Positions 8,540 to 18,104 of a stretch of 64,000 nucleotides of DNA are shown here, one piece after another. Within the stretch, counting starts at the first letter, position 1. Each line of letters starts with the position of its first letter. The DNA lies in contig JAGHZU010000001.1 in NCBI GenBank assembly GCA_017745235.1, positions 372,001-436,000 of the forward strand, read 5' to 3'. Under the pieces are notes generated by a model. It was not told the DNA's origin, did no database searches, and worked only from the letters and a program-made list of their open reading frames with translations. The stretch is from Caulobacter sp. (GTDB taxonomy: Bacteria; Pseudomonadota; Alphaproteobacteria; Caulobacterales; Caulobacteraceae). The translations under genes were made by a program, and so were the position numbers.

Positions 8540-9877
8540 ATGCAGCTCGTCAGCCAAACCGCGTCCGACGGCGTCCGGGGCCCCGGCGCCCCGCCTGTCT
8601 ACCCCGCGCTCGAGGGCGTGGACCTGGCCGACATCCAGCGCTTCACCCTGGGCCAGCCCTACGGCGACTTCGCCCGCATGCGGGCCCAGGCGCCGGTGAT
8701 GTGGCACAACGAGCCGCTGGACGGTCCCGGCTTCTGGGCGGTGACCCGCCACGCCGACATCATGGCCATCGAGGCCGATCCCCAGACCTTCTCCTCGCGC
8801 AAGGGCGGCATCCTGATGGCGCACGGCGACCCGGCCAAGCGCCACGCCCTGCTCTACCGCGCCTCGATGGACACCATGATCAACCTCGACGGCGCCGAGC
8901 ACATGCAGCTGCGCCGCGAGCACATGCCCTACTTCACCCCCGCCTACCTGCGGAACCTGACCGAGAGCGTGCGGGCCGAGGTCGGCCGGCTGCTGGACGA
9001 GATGGCCCCGCTGGGCCGCTGCGACATGGTCGAGGCGTTCTCGTCCAAGCTGCCGCTGTTCACGCTGTGCGAGATCCTGGGCGTGCCGGCCGAGGACCGC
9101 GGCAAGTTCCTGCGCTGGATGCACTACCTGGAAATGGCCCAGGACCTGGCGCTCAAGCAGCACCTGGCCCCGATCACCCCGACCCTGGAGCTGATGCAGT
9201 TCGTCCAGGACTTCAACACCAACGTCGAGGAGATGTTCGACTACGGCCAGACCATGCTGAAGAAGCGCCGGGCCGACCCGCAGGCCGACCTGATGAGCGC
9301 CATCGCCCGCGCCCAGGTCGACGGAACCCTGCTCAGCGACGAATACCTGGACGGTTCGTGGCTGCTGATCGTCTTCGCCGGCAACGACACCACCCGCAAC
9401 ACCCTGTCGGGCACGATGAAGCTGCTGACCGAGTTCCCCGACCAGAAGGCGCGGCTGGTCGCCGATCCGTCGCTGATCGGCGGGGCGGTGAACGAGTTCA
9501 TCCGCATGGTCAGCCCGGTGATCTACATGCGCCGCACGGCCACGCGCGACGCCGAGATCGGCGGCCAGGCCATCCGCGAGGGCGAGAAGGTGGTCATGTA
9601 CTACGGCGCGGCCAACCGCGACGAGGCGGTGTTCGACAATCCCGACCAGCTGGACGTCGCCCGCCCCAACGCCGACAAGCACATCGCCTTCGGCTACGGC
9701 CCCCACGTCTGCATCGGCAAGCGCGTGGCCCAGATCCAGCTCGAAGAGGCCTATCGGCAGATCCTGGCTCGCTTCCCCGACATCCGCTGGACCGGCGGGA
9801 TCGACATCGCCCCCAACAACTTCGTGCACGCCATCAGCAAGCTCGAGGTCGAGTTCACCCCCGGCGGGCGGGCCTAG
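8540..9877 (+). CDS. Cytochrome P450
   Basis: A soluble bacterial P450 of 445 residues. It shows the I-helix oxygen-activation motif FAGNDTTRN (about 279-287), the ExxR pair in NEFIRMVSPV followed by MRRTATRD, and the heme loop FGYGPHVCIG with the axial Cys at 391. The sequence style suggests the CYP125/CYP108-like group that hydroxylates steroids, terpenes or alkyl chains, but the substrate cannot be read. No ferredoxin or reductase is adjacent. First gene of the four-gene operon. Confidence 0.94.
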   Translation: MQLVSQTASDGVRGPGAPPVYPALEGVDLADIQRFTLGQPYGDFARMRAQAPVMWHNEPLDGPGFWAVTRHADIMAIEADPQTFSSRKGGILMAHGDPAKRHALLYRASMDTMINLDGAEHMQLRREHMPYFTPAYLRNLTESVRAEVGRLLDEMAPLGRCDMVEAFSSKLPLFTLCEILGVPAEDRGKFLRWMHYLEMAQDLALKQHLAPITPTLELMQFVQDFNTNVEEMFDYGQTMLKKRRADPQADLMSAIARAQVDGTLLSDEYLDGSWLLIVFAGNDTTRNTLSGTMKLLTEFPDQKARLVADPSLIGGAVNEFIRMVSPVIYMRRTATRDAEIGGQAIREGEKVVMYYGAANRDEAVFDNPDQLDVARPNADKHIAFGYGPHVCIGKRVAQIQLEEAYRQILARFPDIRWTGGIDIAPNNFVHAISKLEVEFTPGGRA

Positions 9878-9880
9878 GCC

Positions 9881-10984
9881 ATGCTGACCAAGGGTGACGA
9901 CTATCCCCTCCACCAGACGGCGGAGCCGGTGGCCTATGCGGGCACGGACCGGAACTTCTACGATCGATATTTCTTCAACGGCTACGAGCCGTCGGGCCAG
10001 GGCGACGCCTTCTTCGCCGCCGCCTTCGGGGTCTATCCGCACCTCAACATCGCCGACGCCGCCTTCTGCTGGATGAAGGACGGCCGGCAGGTGAACCTGC
10101 ACGCCAGCCGCTGGCTGGGCATGGAGCGGATGGACCTGGCGGTGGGGCCGATCTCGATCGAGGTGGTCGAGCCGCTGCGGCGCCTGACCGTGCGGGTCGA
10201 GGCCCCCGACCAGGGGATCCGGGCCGAGGTGGCCTTCGAAGGCCGTTCGTTCCCGATCGAGGAGCCGCGCTTCACCCGCCGCATGGGTCCGCGCACCCTG
10301 CTGGACTACACCCGCCTGACCCAGAACGGCCGCTATGCGGGCTGGGTCGAGGCGGACGGGGTGCGCCACGACGTCTCCGGCTTCGTGGGCACGCGCGACC
10401 GCTCCTGGGGCGTGCGCCCGGTCGGGGCGCGTGACGCCCAGGACCTGGCCCTGCCCGCCCCGCCGCAGTTCTTCTGGCTGTGGAGTCCCTGCGTCTTCCC
10501 CGAGGGCGACCTCTTCTTCCACACCAACGACGACGAGCACGGACGCCCCTGGAACCGCCGCGCGGTCTGGGCGCCGCTGGGTTCGGGCCATGACCAGGCC
10601 ACCGAGTTCGAGACCGCCGGCTACGGCGTCGACTGGCGCTCCGGTACGCGCCACGCGACGGCCGCGCGCCTGTCCTTGCCCGACGGCGGCGAGGTGACGA
10701 TCGCGCCCACGGCCGAGTTCTTCATGCTGGGCCTGGGCTACGGCCACCCGGTCTGGGGCCATGGCCTCAACCACGGCGCGGCCGTGAAGGTCGAGCGCGA
10801 GGACCTGGACCTGGCCAGCCTGGATCGCACCTTGCCGTTCCACCTGCATGTCCAGGCCCTGTCGACCGTCACCTGGCGCGCCGCCGACGGGACCACGCGG
10901 GTGGGACGCGGCGTCTTCGAGCAACTGGCCCTGGGCCCCCACGCGCCCTCCGGCTTCGCCGGCGTCCTGGACATGGCCCGTTGA
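9881..10984 (+). CDS. Lipocalin-like (CrtC/AttH-style) conserved protein
   Basis: 367 residues, starting 3 bp after the P450 stop. It has no signal peptide, catalytic motif or membrane segment that I can see. Its beta-rich sequence has many Trp/Arg/Asp turns (VEADGVRHDVSGFVGTRDRSWGVRP, FFWLWSPCVFPEGDLFFHTN) resembling two-domain proteins distantly related to hydroxyneurosporene synthase CrtC and AttH (the DUF7064/DUF7065 style). Low confidence on family. Tight packing between a P450 and a kinase suggests a shared pathway, perhaps substrate binding or dehydration. Confidence 0.7.
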   Translation: MLTKGDDYPLHQTAEPVAYAGTDRNFYDRYFFNGYEPSGQGDAFFAAAFGVYPHLNIADAAFCWMKDGRQVNLHASRWLGMERMDLAVGPISIEVVEPLRRLTVRVEAPDQGIRAEVAFEGRSFPIEEPRFTRRMGPRTLLDYTRLTQNGRYAGWVEADGVRHDVSGFVGTRDRSWGVRPVGARDAQDLALPAPPQFFWLWSPCVFPEGDLFFHTNDDEHGRPWNRRAVWAPLGSGHDQATEFETAGYGVDWRSGTRHATAARLSLPDGGEVTIAPTAEFFMLGLGYGHPVWGHGLNHGAAVKVEREDLDLASLDRTLPFHLHVQALSTVTWRAADGTTRVGRGVFEQLALGPHAPSGFAGVLDMAR

Positions 10985-11994
10985 GCGCGGACCTGAAGGA
11001 GGGCCTGGAGGCCTATCTCACCGCCCTGTGGGGCGCCCCCGCGGCGGTGACCAACCTTTCGCGCATCCCCGGCGGGGCCAGCCGCGAGACCTATCGCCTG
11101 GACGCCGACATCGGCGGCGTCACCCGCGGCATGATCCTGCGCCGCGATCCCCCCGGCAGCCTGATCGACACCGACCGGCGGCTGGAGTTCCTGGCCTACC
11201 GCACGGTCCACGGCCACGTGCCCGCGCCCCAGGCCATCGCCCTGGAGGAGACCGGCGGGGCGCTGGAGCGGCCGTTCTTCCTGATGGAGCGCATCGACGG
11301 CGGCGTGGTCCCCTCGCCGTTCGTCTTCGATCCCTACGGCCAGCACGCCGAGGCGCTGGGGCGAGAGTTCTTCACCACCTTGGGGCGGCTGGCCGCCCTG
11401 GACCACGCCGGCACGCCGCTCAGCGAGGTCGCGCCCGCCCCCGCGGCCCAGGACTGCTGGCGCGTGGCCCTGGACCATTGGTCGGCGGTGATCGAGGCCG
11501 ACGAGCAGCATCCCCAGCCGATCGTCCGCGCGGCGATCCGCTGGCTGGCCCGCCATCCGCCGCCGCCCGCCCAGCGCGTCAGCATCGTCCACGGCGACTA
11601 CCGCACCGGCAACTTCCTCCACGACGGGGCCGGAAAGATCCTGGCGATCCTCGACTGGGAGATGGCCCACCTGGGCGATCCCCTCGAGGACCTGGGTTGG
11701 GCGTTCGACCCGCTGTGGAACCACTTCGACGAGGGCAAGGTCGGCGGCATGGTCCCGCGCGAGACCGCCATCGCCCTGTGGGAAGCCGCCAGCGGCCTGA
11801 AGGTCGACCCGGCGGCCCTGGAATGGTGGTCGCTGTTCAACGCCGTGAAGGGCCAGGCCATCTGGACCTCGGCGGCCAAGGAATATCGCGACGGCGGCTT
11901 CACCGATCCCGTCCTGGCCATTTCCGGATGGTACACGGCCCGGCGCCAGGACCAGATCCTGGCCGCCCGCCTGGCCCGGCTGGAGGCGATCTGA
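10981..11994 (+). CDS. APH/ACAD10-like phosphotransferase
   Basis: 337 residues from a TTG start overlapping the previous stop. It is an aminoglycoside-phosphotransferase/choline-kinase fold protein: nucleotide loop RIPGGASRETYRLDA, Brenner motif HGDYRTGNFLHD and metal motif LDWEMAHLGDPLEDLGW. The group is related to the kinase half of ACAD10/11, which phosphorylates hydroxyacyl-CoA. Here it may phosphorylate a hydroxyl introduced by the P450 (inference). An antibiotic-resistance role is less likely given the operon. Confidence 0.85.
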   Translation: MSADLKEGLEAYLTALWGAPAAVTNLSRIPGGASRETYRLDADIGGVTRGMILRRDPPGSLIDTDRRLEFLAYRTVHGHVPAPQAIALEETGGALERPFFLMERIDGGVVPSPFVFDPYGQHAEALGREFFTTLGRLAALDHAGTPLSEVAPAPAAQDCWRVALDHWSAVIEADEQHPQPIVRAAIRWLARHPPPPAQRVSIVHGDYRTGNFLHDGAGKILAILDWEMAHLGDPLEDLGWAFDPLWNHFDEGKVGGMVPRETAIALWEAASGLKVDPAALEWWSLFNAVKGQAIWTSAAKEYRDGGFTDPVLAISGWYTARRQDQILAARLARLEAI

Positions 11995-12434
11995 TGACCC
12001 CCGCCCTGCCCGATATCCTGCGCGGCAATTTCCTCAGCCTGGCCATCCCCGCCCCGGTGGAATCCCAGGGCGAGTTCATGACCGGCCGCGTCGGCGTGAT
12101 CGCCCTGCTCAGCCTGCTGGCCGCCCAGGAGGCGGAACGCGGAACCACCGCCCGCATCTGGGAGAACGCCGCCATCGGCGCCATGCTGGCCGAGGCCGCC
12201 GACGCCTACGGCCCGCAATACGCCGAGGTCGCCGAGGTCGCCGCGATCGAGGCGGTCGACCTGTCGCTGGAAGGCCTGGACCGCGCCAACGCCGCCCTTC
12301 GCCGAGGCCTGATCGCCCTGCAGGAGGCGGTGGAGTCGGCGGGCGACACCGCGCGATGGAAGGCCATCAACGGCCTCTACGCCGAAATGGCCGAACGGCG
12401 GAAGCTGGAGCTTCCGCCGCTGCCGGCGCGCTAG
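11994..12434 (+). CDS. Small helical conserved protein of the P450 operon
   Basis: 146 residues, start overlapping the kinase stop by one base (TGATG). It is mostly alpha-helical and Ala/Glu-rich (LAAQEAERGTTARIWENAAIGAMLAEAAD, then many acidic helices), with no recognisable catalytic motif. Similar small proteins often travel with ACAD10-like phosphotransferases and may be partner subunits; that is inference. Last gene of the operon. Confidence 0.72.
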   Translation: MTPALPDILRGNFLSLAIPAPVESQGEFMTGRVGVIALLSLLAAQEAERGTTARIWENAAIGAMLAEAADAYGPQYAEVAEVAAIEAVDLSLEGLDRANAALRRGLIALQEAVESAGDTARWKAINGLYAEMAERRKLELPPLPAR

Positions 12435-12457
12435 ACGCCCGCCACGCCACGAGGCGA

Positions 12458-12991
12458 TCAGCCTCCCAGCCGCTCGGCGTACTCGCCCTTCAGCCGCTGC
12501 CAGCTGTCCCAGAACGAAGTCACCTTGCGGCCGTCCAGGCGCGCGGCCAGCACGTCCAGATGGGCATGCCAGCCGGCGCTGACGTTCAGCAGGGTGGTCT
12601 TGTCCAGCACCCGGTGGTGGGTCAGCGTCAGCAGCACCTTGTCGCCCCGGGGCTCCAGTTCGAACGACACCCCGCCCGTGCCGCCCCAGCTGATGACCAG
12701 CTTGCGCGGCGGATCGAGGTCTGTGATCCGGCCCTCCATGCTGTGCTCCTCGCCGAAGCCGTCGGGACGGCGGCCGGGCGGATCGCTGAGCTCGCCATTG
12801 CGCCAGACCAGCTGGAACGGCGAATCCTTCCGCATCTCCATGGCCCCCGCGGCCAGCCACTGGCGGCGCAGCTCGCTCTCGGTGAGGTAGGCCCACAGCC
12901 GATCGACCGGGCCGGGCAGCAGGCGCTGGATGCGCAGGGTGGCGGGCTCGATCAGGACGCCATACGGCTCCAGGGTCGTCACGTCGGTCAT
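12458..12991 (-). CDS. SRPBCC (AHSA1-like) protein
   Basis: 177 residues. A START/Bet v1-type hydrophobic-cavity fold of the AHSA1 group: [30 protein letters not shown] near the N-terminus and [19 protein letters not shown] followed by [14 protein letters not shown]. Its ATG overlaps the ArsR stop as ATGA. ArsR-SRPBCC pairs are widespread; the cavity protein is usually thought to bind a small hydrophobic ligand. Confidence 0.87.
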   Translation of the reverse strand: MTDVTTLEPYGVLIEPATLRIQRLLPGPVDRLWAYLTESELRRQWLAAGAMEMRKDSPFQLVWRNGELSDPPGRRPDGFGEEHSMEGRITDLDPPRKLVISWGGTGGVSFELEPRGDKVLLTLTHHRVLDKTTLLNVSAGWHAHLDVLAARLDGRKVTSFWDSWQRLKGEYAERLGG

Positions 12992-13374
12992 TGGTCTTCT
13001 CCTTCGGGGGTGGGGTTCGGGGAGACGGTTTGCGAGGCCGCCTTGGCGTCGGCCTCGCGCAGCAGGCGCTCCAGCACGTCGAGACGGTCGGTCCAGAAGC
13101 GTTCATAGACGCTCAGCCACTGGTGGGCGCTGGCCAGGGGACCGGGGTCGAGGCTGCACAGGTGCGTGCGGCCCCGGACCTCGCGGCGGATCAGGCCGGC
13201 GTGCTCCAGCGCCTTGATGTGCTTGGAGGCGGCCGCCAGCGAGATGTCGAACGGCTGGGCCAACTGGCCCACCGTGCGCTCGCCGTCGGCCAGCTCTCGC
13301 AGCATCCGGCGGCGGGTGGCGTCGCCCAGGGCGTGGAAGACGGCGTCGAGTTGGGGTGCTTGAAGTTCAACCAT
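12988..13374 (-). CDS. ArsR-family repressor paired with SRPBCC protein
   Basis: 128 residues from ATG 13374; ATG 13386 would add FNYM. Winged helix: [53 protein letters not shown]. There is no metal-binding CxC in the recognition helix, which fits the non-metal ArsR group linked to SRPBCC proteins. Two copies of a TTCAAC-N6-GTTGAA palindrome lie at and just upstream of the start, indicating autoregulation. Confidence 0.9.
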   Translation of the reverse strand: MVELQAPQLDAVFHALGDATRRRMLRELADGERTVGQLAQPFDISLAAASKHIKALEHAGLIRREVRGRTHLCSLDPGPLASAHQWLSVYERFWTDRLDVLERLLREADAKAASQTVSPNPTPEGEDQ

Positions 13375-13383
13375 GTAGTTGAA
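13366..13383. promoter_or_regulatory. ArsR operator copy 1 over the start codon
   Basis: Perfect TTCAAC-N6-GTTGAA inverted repeat that contains the ATG at 13374. A second copy with one change lies 40 bp upstream of the gene, so both are likely sites for the ArsR protein. Confidence 0.6.
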
Positions 13384-13405
13384 CATGAGCGCCAGCCGAT
13401 CGAAT

Positions 13406-13423
13406 GTCAACCGATTGGTTGAA
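13406..13423. promoter_or_regulatory. ArsR operator copy 2
   Basis: GTCAAC-N6-GTTGAA, the same spacing and arms as the copy at 13366-13383 except for one base. The two centres are 40 bp apart, close to four helical turns, so dimers would bind the same DNA face. Confidence 0.6.
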
Positions 13424-13545
13424 TATATGCGCGGCGTCGAAAACTTCCGCTCAACAGGCTGATGAGCCCTAGCCAAGTCGCGCCCCGCGCCCCATCTGGC
13501 TCGGGCGGCCCGCCCAGGGAGGGACGGCCGCCGACCAGGGGCCCC

Positions 13546-14465
<920 letters not shown>

Positions 14466-14469
<4 letters not shown>

Positions 14470-15227
14470 ACGTCTATGCGATCAAGGCCATCTACCGTTT
14501 CGAGATGGCGCGCTGGTTCCGCACCCTGGCCCAAAGCGTCATCTCGCCGGTCCTGTCGACCAGCCTCTATTTCGTGGTCTTCGGTTCGGCCATCGGCTCG
14601 CGCATGCAGGCCATCGACGGCGTCACCTACGCCGCCTTCATCATCCCGGGCCTGGTGATGCTGTCGCTGCTGGGCGAAAGCATCTCCAACGCCTCGTTCG
14701 GCATCTACATGCCCAAATGGGCCGGTACGATCTACGAGCTGCTGTCGGCGCCGGTCTCCTGGATCGAGACCGTGATCGGCTATGTCGGGGCCGCGGCGAC
14801 CAAGTCGGTGTGCCTGGGCCTGCTGATCCTGGCCACGGCCCGCATCTTCGTGCCCTACGAGATCGCCCATCCGTTCTGGATGCTGGGCTTCCTGGTCCTG
14901 ACCGCCATCACCTTCAGCCTGTTCGGCTTTGTGATCGGCGTCTGGGCCACCGACTTCCAGAAGCTGCAGATCGTGCCGATGCTGGTGGTCACGCCGCTGA
15001 CCTTCCTGGGCGGCAGCTTCTATTCGATCAGCATGCTGCCGCCGATCTGGCAGAAGATCACCCTGTTCAACCCGGTGGTCTATCTGGTCAGCGGCTTCCG
15101 CTGGAGCTTCTACGGCGTGTCGGACCTGAACCCGCTGGTCAGCTTCGGCGCCACCCTGGGCTTCCTGGCCATCTGCCTGACGGCGGTGTGGTGGGTCTTC
15201 AAGACGGGATACCGGCTGAAGAACTGA
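14466..15227 (+). CDS. ABC-2 type permease
   Basis: 253 residues with six predicted membrane segments, beginning with [21 protein letters not shown]. The ABC-2 motif region is [36 protein letters not shown]. Together with the preceding ATPase it forms a two-gene inner-membrane exporter of the NodJ/DrrB kind. Confidence 0.93.
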
Positions 15228-15236
15228 AGCCTGCAA

Positions 15237-15260
15237 GGGGCGCGTAAATGAGCGCGCCCC
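15237..15260. terminator. Hairpin between converging ABC permease and DUF805 genes
   Basis: GGGGCGCG and CGCGCCCC form a perfect 8-bp stem with an 8-nt loop, placed between two convergent genes. No long T-tract follows, so it is either a bidirectional or an intrinsic-like terminator of moderate strength. Confidence 0.5.
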
Positions 15261-15268
15261 GGCTCTCC

Positions 15269-15727
15269 CTATTCGAACGCCTGCGCGGCTTCCGTTCGGG
15301 ACTTCGAACCATCGTCACCCGGAATAGTCCCGATGATCAGGCTGGCGACCAGGAAAACCAAGATCGCGCTGCAGACCTGGTAGAGGCCACCCATGTCGCC
15401 GAAATCCGAAAGCCCGCGCCCGCCGGGCCAGCCGGAGAGCGACGCCAGGGCATTAGCCGTCAGGTAGCTGTTGGCGGCGTAGAGGATAAGGCCCGCCAGA
15501 AGGACCCAGAGTGGGGCCAGCCACCGCGCCCGACCGCCCAGATCACGCATCCTTTTGCTGAACAGGCAGACTACCGGATAGAGCACCAGAGCCAACGCAG
15601 GAAAGCCGGTGAACGGGTCGGCGAACACCAACCCCCACGGGGCGAGCAACAGCAGCCAAACCAGCCAGAACCCTTTTCGATCCAGGCGCCCTTGCGGCGA
15701 TAATAGAAATAGGGCGAAGACACCCAT
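15269..15727 (-). CDS. DUF805 family membrane protein
   Basis: 152 residues, mostly hydrophobic, with about four membrane segments. It has family marks near the start (SPQGRLDRKGFWLVW) and the charged loop FSKRMRDLGGRARWLA. Function unknown. It starts directly after the NfeD stop (0-bp gap), so it belongs to the SPFH-NfeD transcription unit. Confidence 0.85.
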   Translation of the reverse strand: MGVFALFLLSPQGRLDRKGFWLVWLLLLAPWGLVFADPFTGFPALALVLYPVVCLFSKRMRDLGGRARWLAPLWVLLAGLILYAANSYLTANALASLSGWPGGRGLSDFGDMGGLYQVCSAILVFLVASLIIGTIPGDDGSKSRTEAAQAFE

Positions 15728-16177
15728 CTACCGCACCGTCAGCACGGCCCCGTCGACCGCCACCACCAGCACCTTCTGGCCGACGGCCGGCGCGGCGCCG
15801 TCCTCGGTCACGGCGGCCCACTCCTTGCCGTCGACGAACACGCGACCGCGTCCCTGCTCGAACGCGCCCAGCACCTCGCCGTCGCGGCCGACCAGGCGCA
15901 GCACCGGATCGTTCAGGTCGCCGCCCTTCTCGGCCGCCGGCCGCAGGTAGCGCCGGGCCAGGAAGGTGGAGACGATGGTGAGCAGGGCGAACACCCCCAC
16001 CTCGACGGGCGGGCCCAGCGGCGCGGCCAGCACCACCAGCGCCACGGCCCCGGCGCTGGCGGCCGGCCACAGCAGCCAGCCGGTGCCGGTCGAGATCTCG
16101 ATGGCCAGGAAGATCGCCGCCACCACCAGCCAGACCCAGAACGGATGGGCGGCGTAGAACAGCATCATTCCCTGCAT
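15728..16177 (-). CDS. NfeD-family short membrane protein
   Basis: 149 residues: two or three N-terminal membrane helices (FWVWLVVAAIFLAIEI, AGAVALVVLAAPLG), then a soluble OB-fold domain (LVGRDGEVLGAFEQGRGRVFVDGKEWAAV) ending VVAVDGAVLTVR. NfeD1b-type partners of SPFH proteins have this layout. It sits 4 bp after the SPFH gene, the standard gene pair for membrane-domain or protease control. Confidence 0.9.
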   Translation of the reverse strand: MQGMMLFYAAHPFWVWLVVAAIFLAIEISTGTGWLLWPAASAGAVALVVLAAPLGPPVEVGVFALLTIVSTFLARRYLRPAAEKGGDLNDPVLRLVGRDGEVLGAFEQGRGRVFVDGKEWAAVTEDGAAPAVGQKVLVVAVDGAVLTVR

Positions 16178-16181
16178 GGCC

Positions 16182-17138
16182 TCAGGCTCCGCGACGCGGG
16201 GTGGTCGGCACGGCCGGGCGGGCCGGCGGATCCTCGCCGCCCAGGGTCTTCACCAGCTGGGCCACGCCCGCCACCGTGCCCGTCAGGCCGGCGAAGTCGG
16301 CCGGGACGATGACGGTCTTCTGCTGCGGGCTCTTGGCCAGTTCGGCGAAGGCCTCGACGTACTTCTGGGCCACGAAATAGTTGATGGCGTTGACGTCGCC
16401 CTTGGAGATGGCTTCCGACACGAAGGCGGTCGCCTTGGCCTCGGCCTCGGCTTCCCGCTCGCGGGCCTCGGCGTCGCGGAACGCGGCCTCGCGGCGGCCC
16501 TCGGCCTGGAGGATGGCCGACTGCTTCTGGCCTTCGGCGCGGGCGATCTGGGCCTGCTTCTCGCCCTCGGCCTCGGTGATGACGGCGCGGCGTTCGCGCT
16601 CGGCCTTCATCTGGCGGGCCATGGCGTTGGTGATGTCGGCCGGCGGTGTCAGGTCCTTGATCTCAATGCGCGCCACCTTCACGCCCCAGGGACCGGTGGC
16701 GTGGTCGATCGTCGACAGCAGGCGGCTGTTGATCTGGTCGCGCTGGCTCAGCACCTCGTCCAGCTCCATCGCCCCCACCACGGTCCGCAGGTTGGTCTGG
16801 GCCAGCTGGGTGATGGCGTAGATCAGGTTGTCGACCCGATAGGCGGCCGCCGCGGCGTCCATCACCTGGATGAAGACGATGGCGTCGACCTTCACCGAGA
16901 CGTTGTCCTTGGTGATGACCTCCTGCTGGGGAACGTCCAGCACCTGCTCCATCATGTTCACCCGCCGGCCCACGGTCTCGAAGAACGGGGTCAGGATGGT
17001 GATGCCGGGCTTGAGCGTGCGGGTGTAGCGGCCGAACCGCTCGACGGTGAACTCCCGCCCCTGGGGCACGATCTTGATGGCGCTGAACGCCAGGACGATC
17101 GCCAGGATCACCAGAACAAGCGGAACAATCAAACCCAT
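16182..17138 (-). CDS. SPFH/band-7 stomatin-like protein (QmcA type)
   Basis: 318 residues: one N-terminal membrane segment (about 1-24), an SPFH domain (FTVERFGRYTRTLKPGI, then VDAIVFIQVMDAAAAAYRVDN) and a long charged coiled coil (ERRAVITEAEGEKQAQIARA and on to about 250), ending in a Pro/Arg tail. It oligomerises at the inner membrane. First gene of the SPFH-NfeD-DUF805 unit. Confidence 0.92.
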   Translation of the reverse strand: MGLIVPLVLVILAIVLAFSAIKIVPQGREFTVERFGRYTRTLKPGITILTPFFETVGRRVNMMEQVLDVPQQEVITKDNVSVKVDAIVFIQVMDAAAAAYRVDNLIYAITQLAQTNLRTVVGAMELDEVLSQRDQINSRLLSTIDHATGPWGVKVARIEIKDLTPPADITNAMARQMKAERERRAVITEAEGEKQAQIARAEGQKQSAILQAEGRREAAFRDAEAREREAEAEAKATAFVSEAISKGDVNAINYFVAQKYVEAFAELAKSPQQKTVIVPADFAGLTGTVAGVAQLVKTLGGEDPPARPAVPTTPRRGA

Positions 17139-17171
17139 GGCGCCATGCCTCCCACAACCTTTGGTGGGAGA

Positions 17172-17618
17172 CTAGCGCGCCGCTTCCTCGTCCGCCACGC
17201 TTTCCGGCGATCCCTGGTCGGGCGAGGCCGTGCGCATGGCCCGCGCCAGCTTGGCCGACAGGGCCTGGCCCTTGCGCGCCGACTGCTCGGCGGCCCTGCG
17301 GGCGTCCTCGTCGCAGGTGGGAAACTCGCCCTGCCCGGCGGCGAAGCCGGTGTTGAAGCGGTCGCGCAGCTGGGCGTCGAACGCCTGGTCAGCCTTCTCC
17401 ACCTCGGTCAGGCGCACCATGCGCGAGCGCCAGTACTGGTCGCCCGCCCCCAGGCACAGCTGGCGCAGGGCGTGGCTTTCGCCGATCGTGAAGGCCAGCT
17501 CCAGCAGCTGCTGGCGCTCGGCCGGCGCGCGGTCCTGGGCCGCGGCCGCGGCGGGCGCGGCGAGGGCGGCTACAACGAGAACGACGGACGACAGGCGAGG
17601 AAGCGGCGAGCGGCTCAT
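17172..17618 (-). CDS. TIGR02301-type secreted protein
   Basis: 148 residues from ATG 17618. A signal peptide (cut near AAAAAQD, about residue 26) precedes a helical domain with two Cys (LRQLCLGAGDQYWRSRMVRL and GEFPTCDEDARRAAEQSARKGQALS). This matches the alphaproteobacterial periplasmic family TIGR02301 of unknown function. It is separated from the SPFH gene by 33 bp and may share its transcript. Confidence 0.82.
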   Translation of the reverse strand: MSRSPLPRLSSVVLVVAALAAPAAAAAQDRAPAERQQLLELAFTIGESHALRQLCLGAGDQYWRSRMVRLTEVEKADQAFDAQLRDRFNTGFAAGQGEFPTCDEDARRAAEQSARKGQALSAKLARAMRTASPDQGSPESVADEEAAR

Positions 17619-17801
17619 GCCGGCAATATCTCCGTCCCGGCCCGCCGTGTCACGACCCCGCGCCCGACAGGCGAACAACCTGTGGAACATTTCGTCGCAC
17701 CCCCACGGCAAAGCCCGGCCTTGGAAAGACCTTGCGATCGCCACGGATCGGAGCGACCCTGTGGATAAGGTGGGTGAAGACACCAGCGCAGGGAGGTCAA
17801 A

Positions 17802-18011
17802 ATGACTGAAGTGCACTATGGCGTCGTTCGGGTCGGCGACACCTGGGCGATCATCGGCGACCAGCTTCGCGTCGGGGCCTATCCCACGCGGGGCGCGGCC
17901 GAGGCCGCCGCCCGCAGCCTGGCCGAGCAAGCCACCGGCGTGGGCCTTCCGGTCCGCATGCATGTGCAGGACGAGACGGGCGAGCTGCGTCCGCCCACCC
18001 TGCTGAGCTGA
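17802..18011 (+). CDS. Small conserved protein, function unknown
   Basis: 69 residues with a strong ribosome site (GGGAGG, 5 bases before ATG). It has an alternating beta-helix look (HYGVVRVGDTWAIIGDQLRVGAYPTRGAAEAAARSLAEQA), similar in style to DUF2188-like small proteins but not assignable. It lies alone upstream of the Crp-type regulator. Confidence 0.75.
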   Translation: MTEVHYGVVRVGDTWAIIGDQLRVGAYPTRGAAEAAARSLAEQATGVGLPVRMHVQDETGELRPPTLLS

Positions 18012-18104
18012 CGGCCGGCTCTCCACCGGAACGTCACCGTCAACGAAACTGAACGCCGTCCTGCGCGCTTTCCCTCGGCTATTCACCCGTGGGAGGCCTG
18101 ACCG

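Noticed and set aside
8009..10942. Large minus-strand open frame across the TetR, P450 and lipocalin-like genes
   Set aside because: Low-complexity Gly/Ala/Arg/Val translation, a mirror of the real plus-strand genes.
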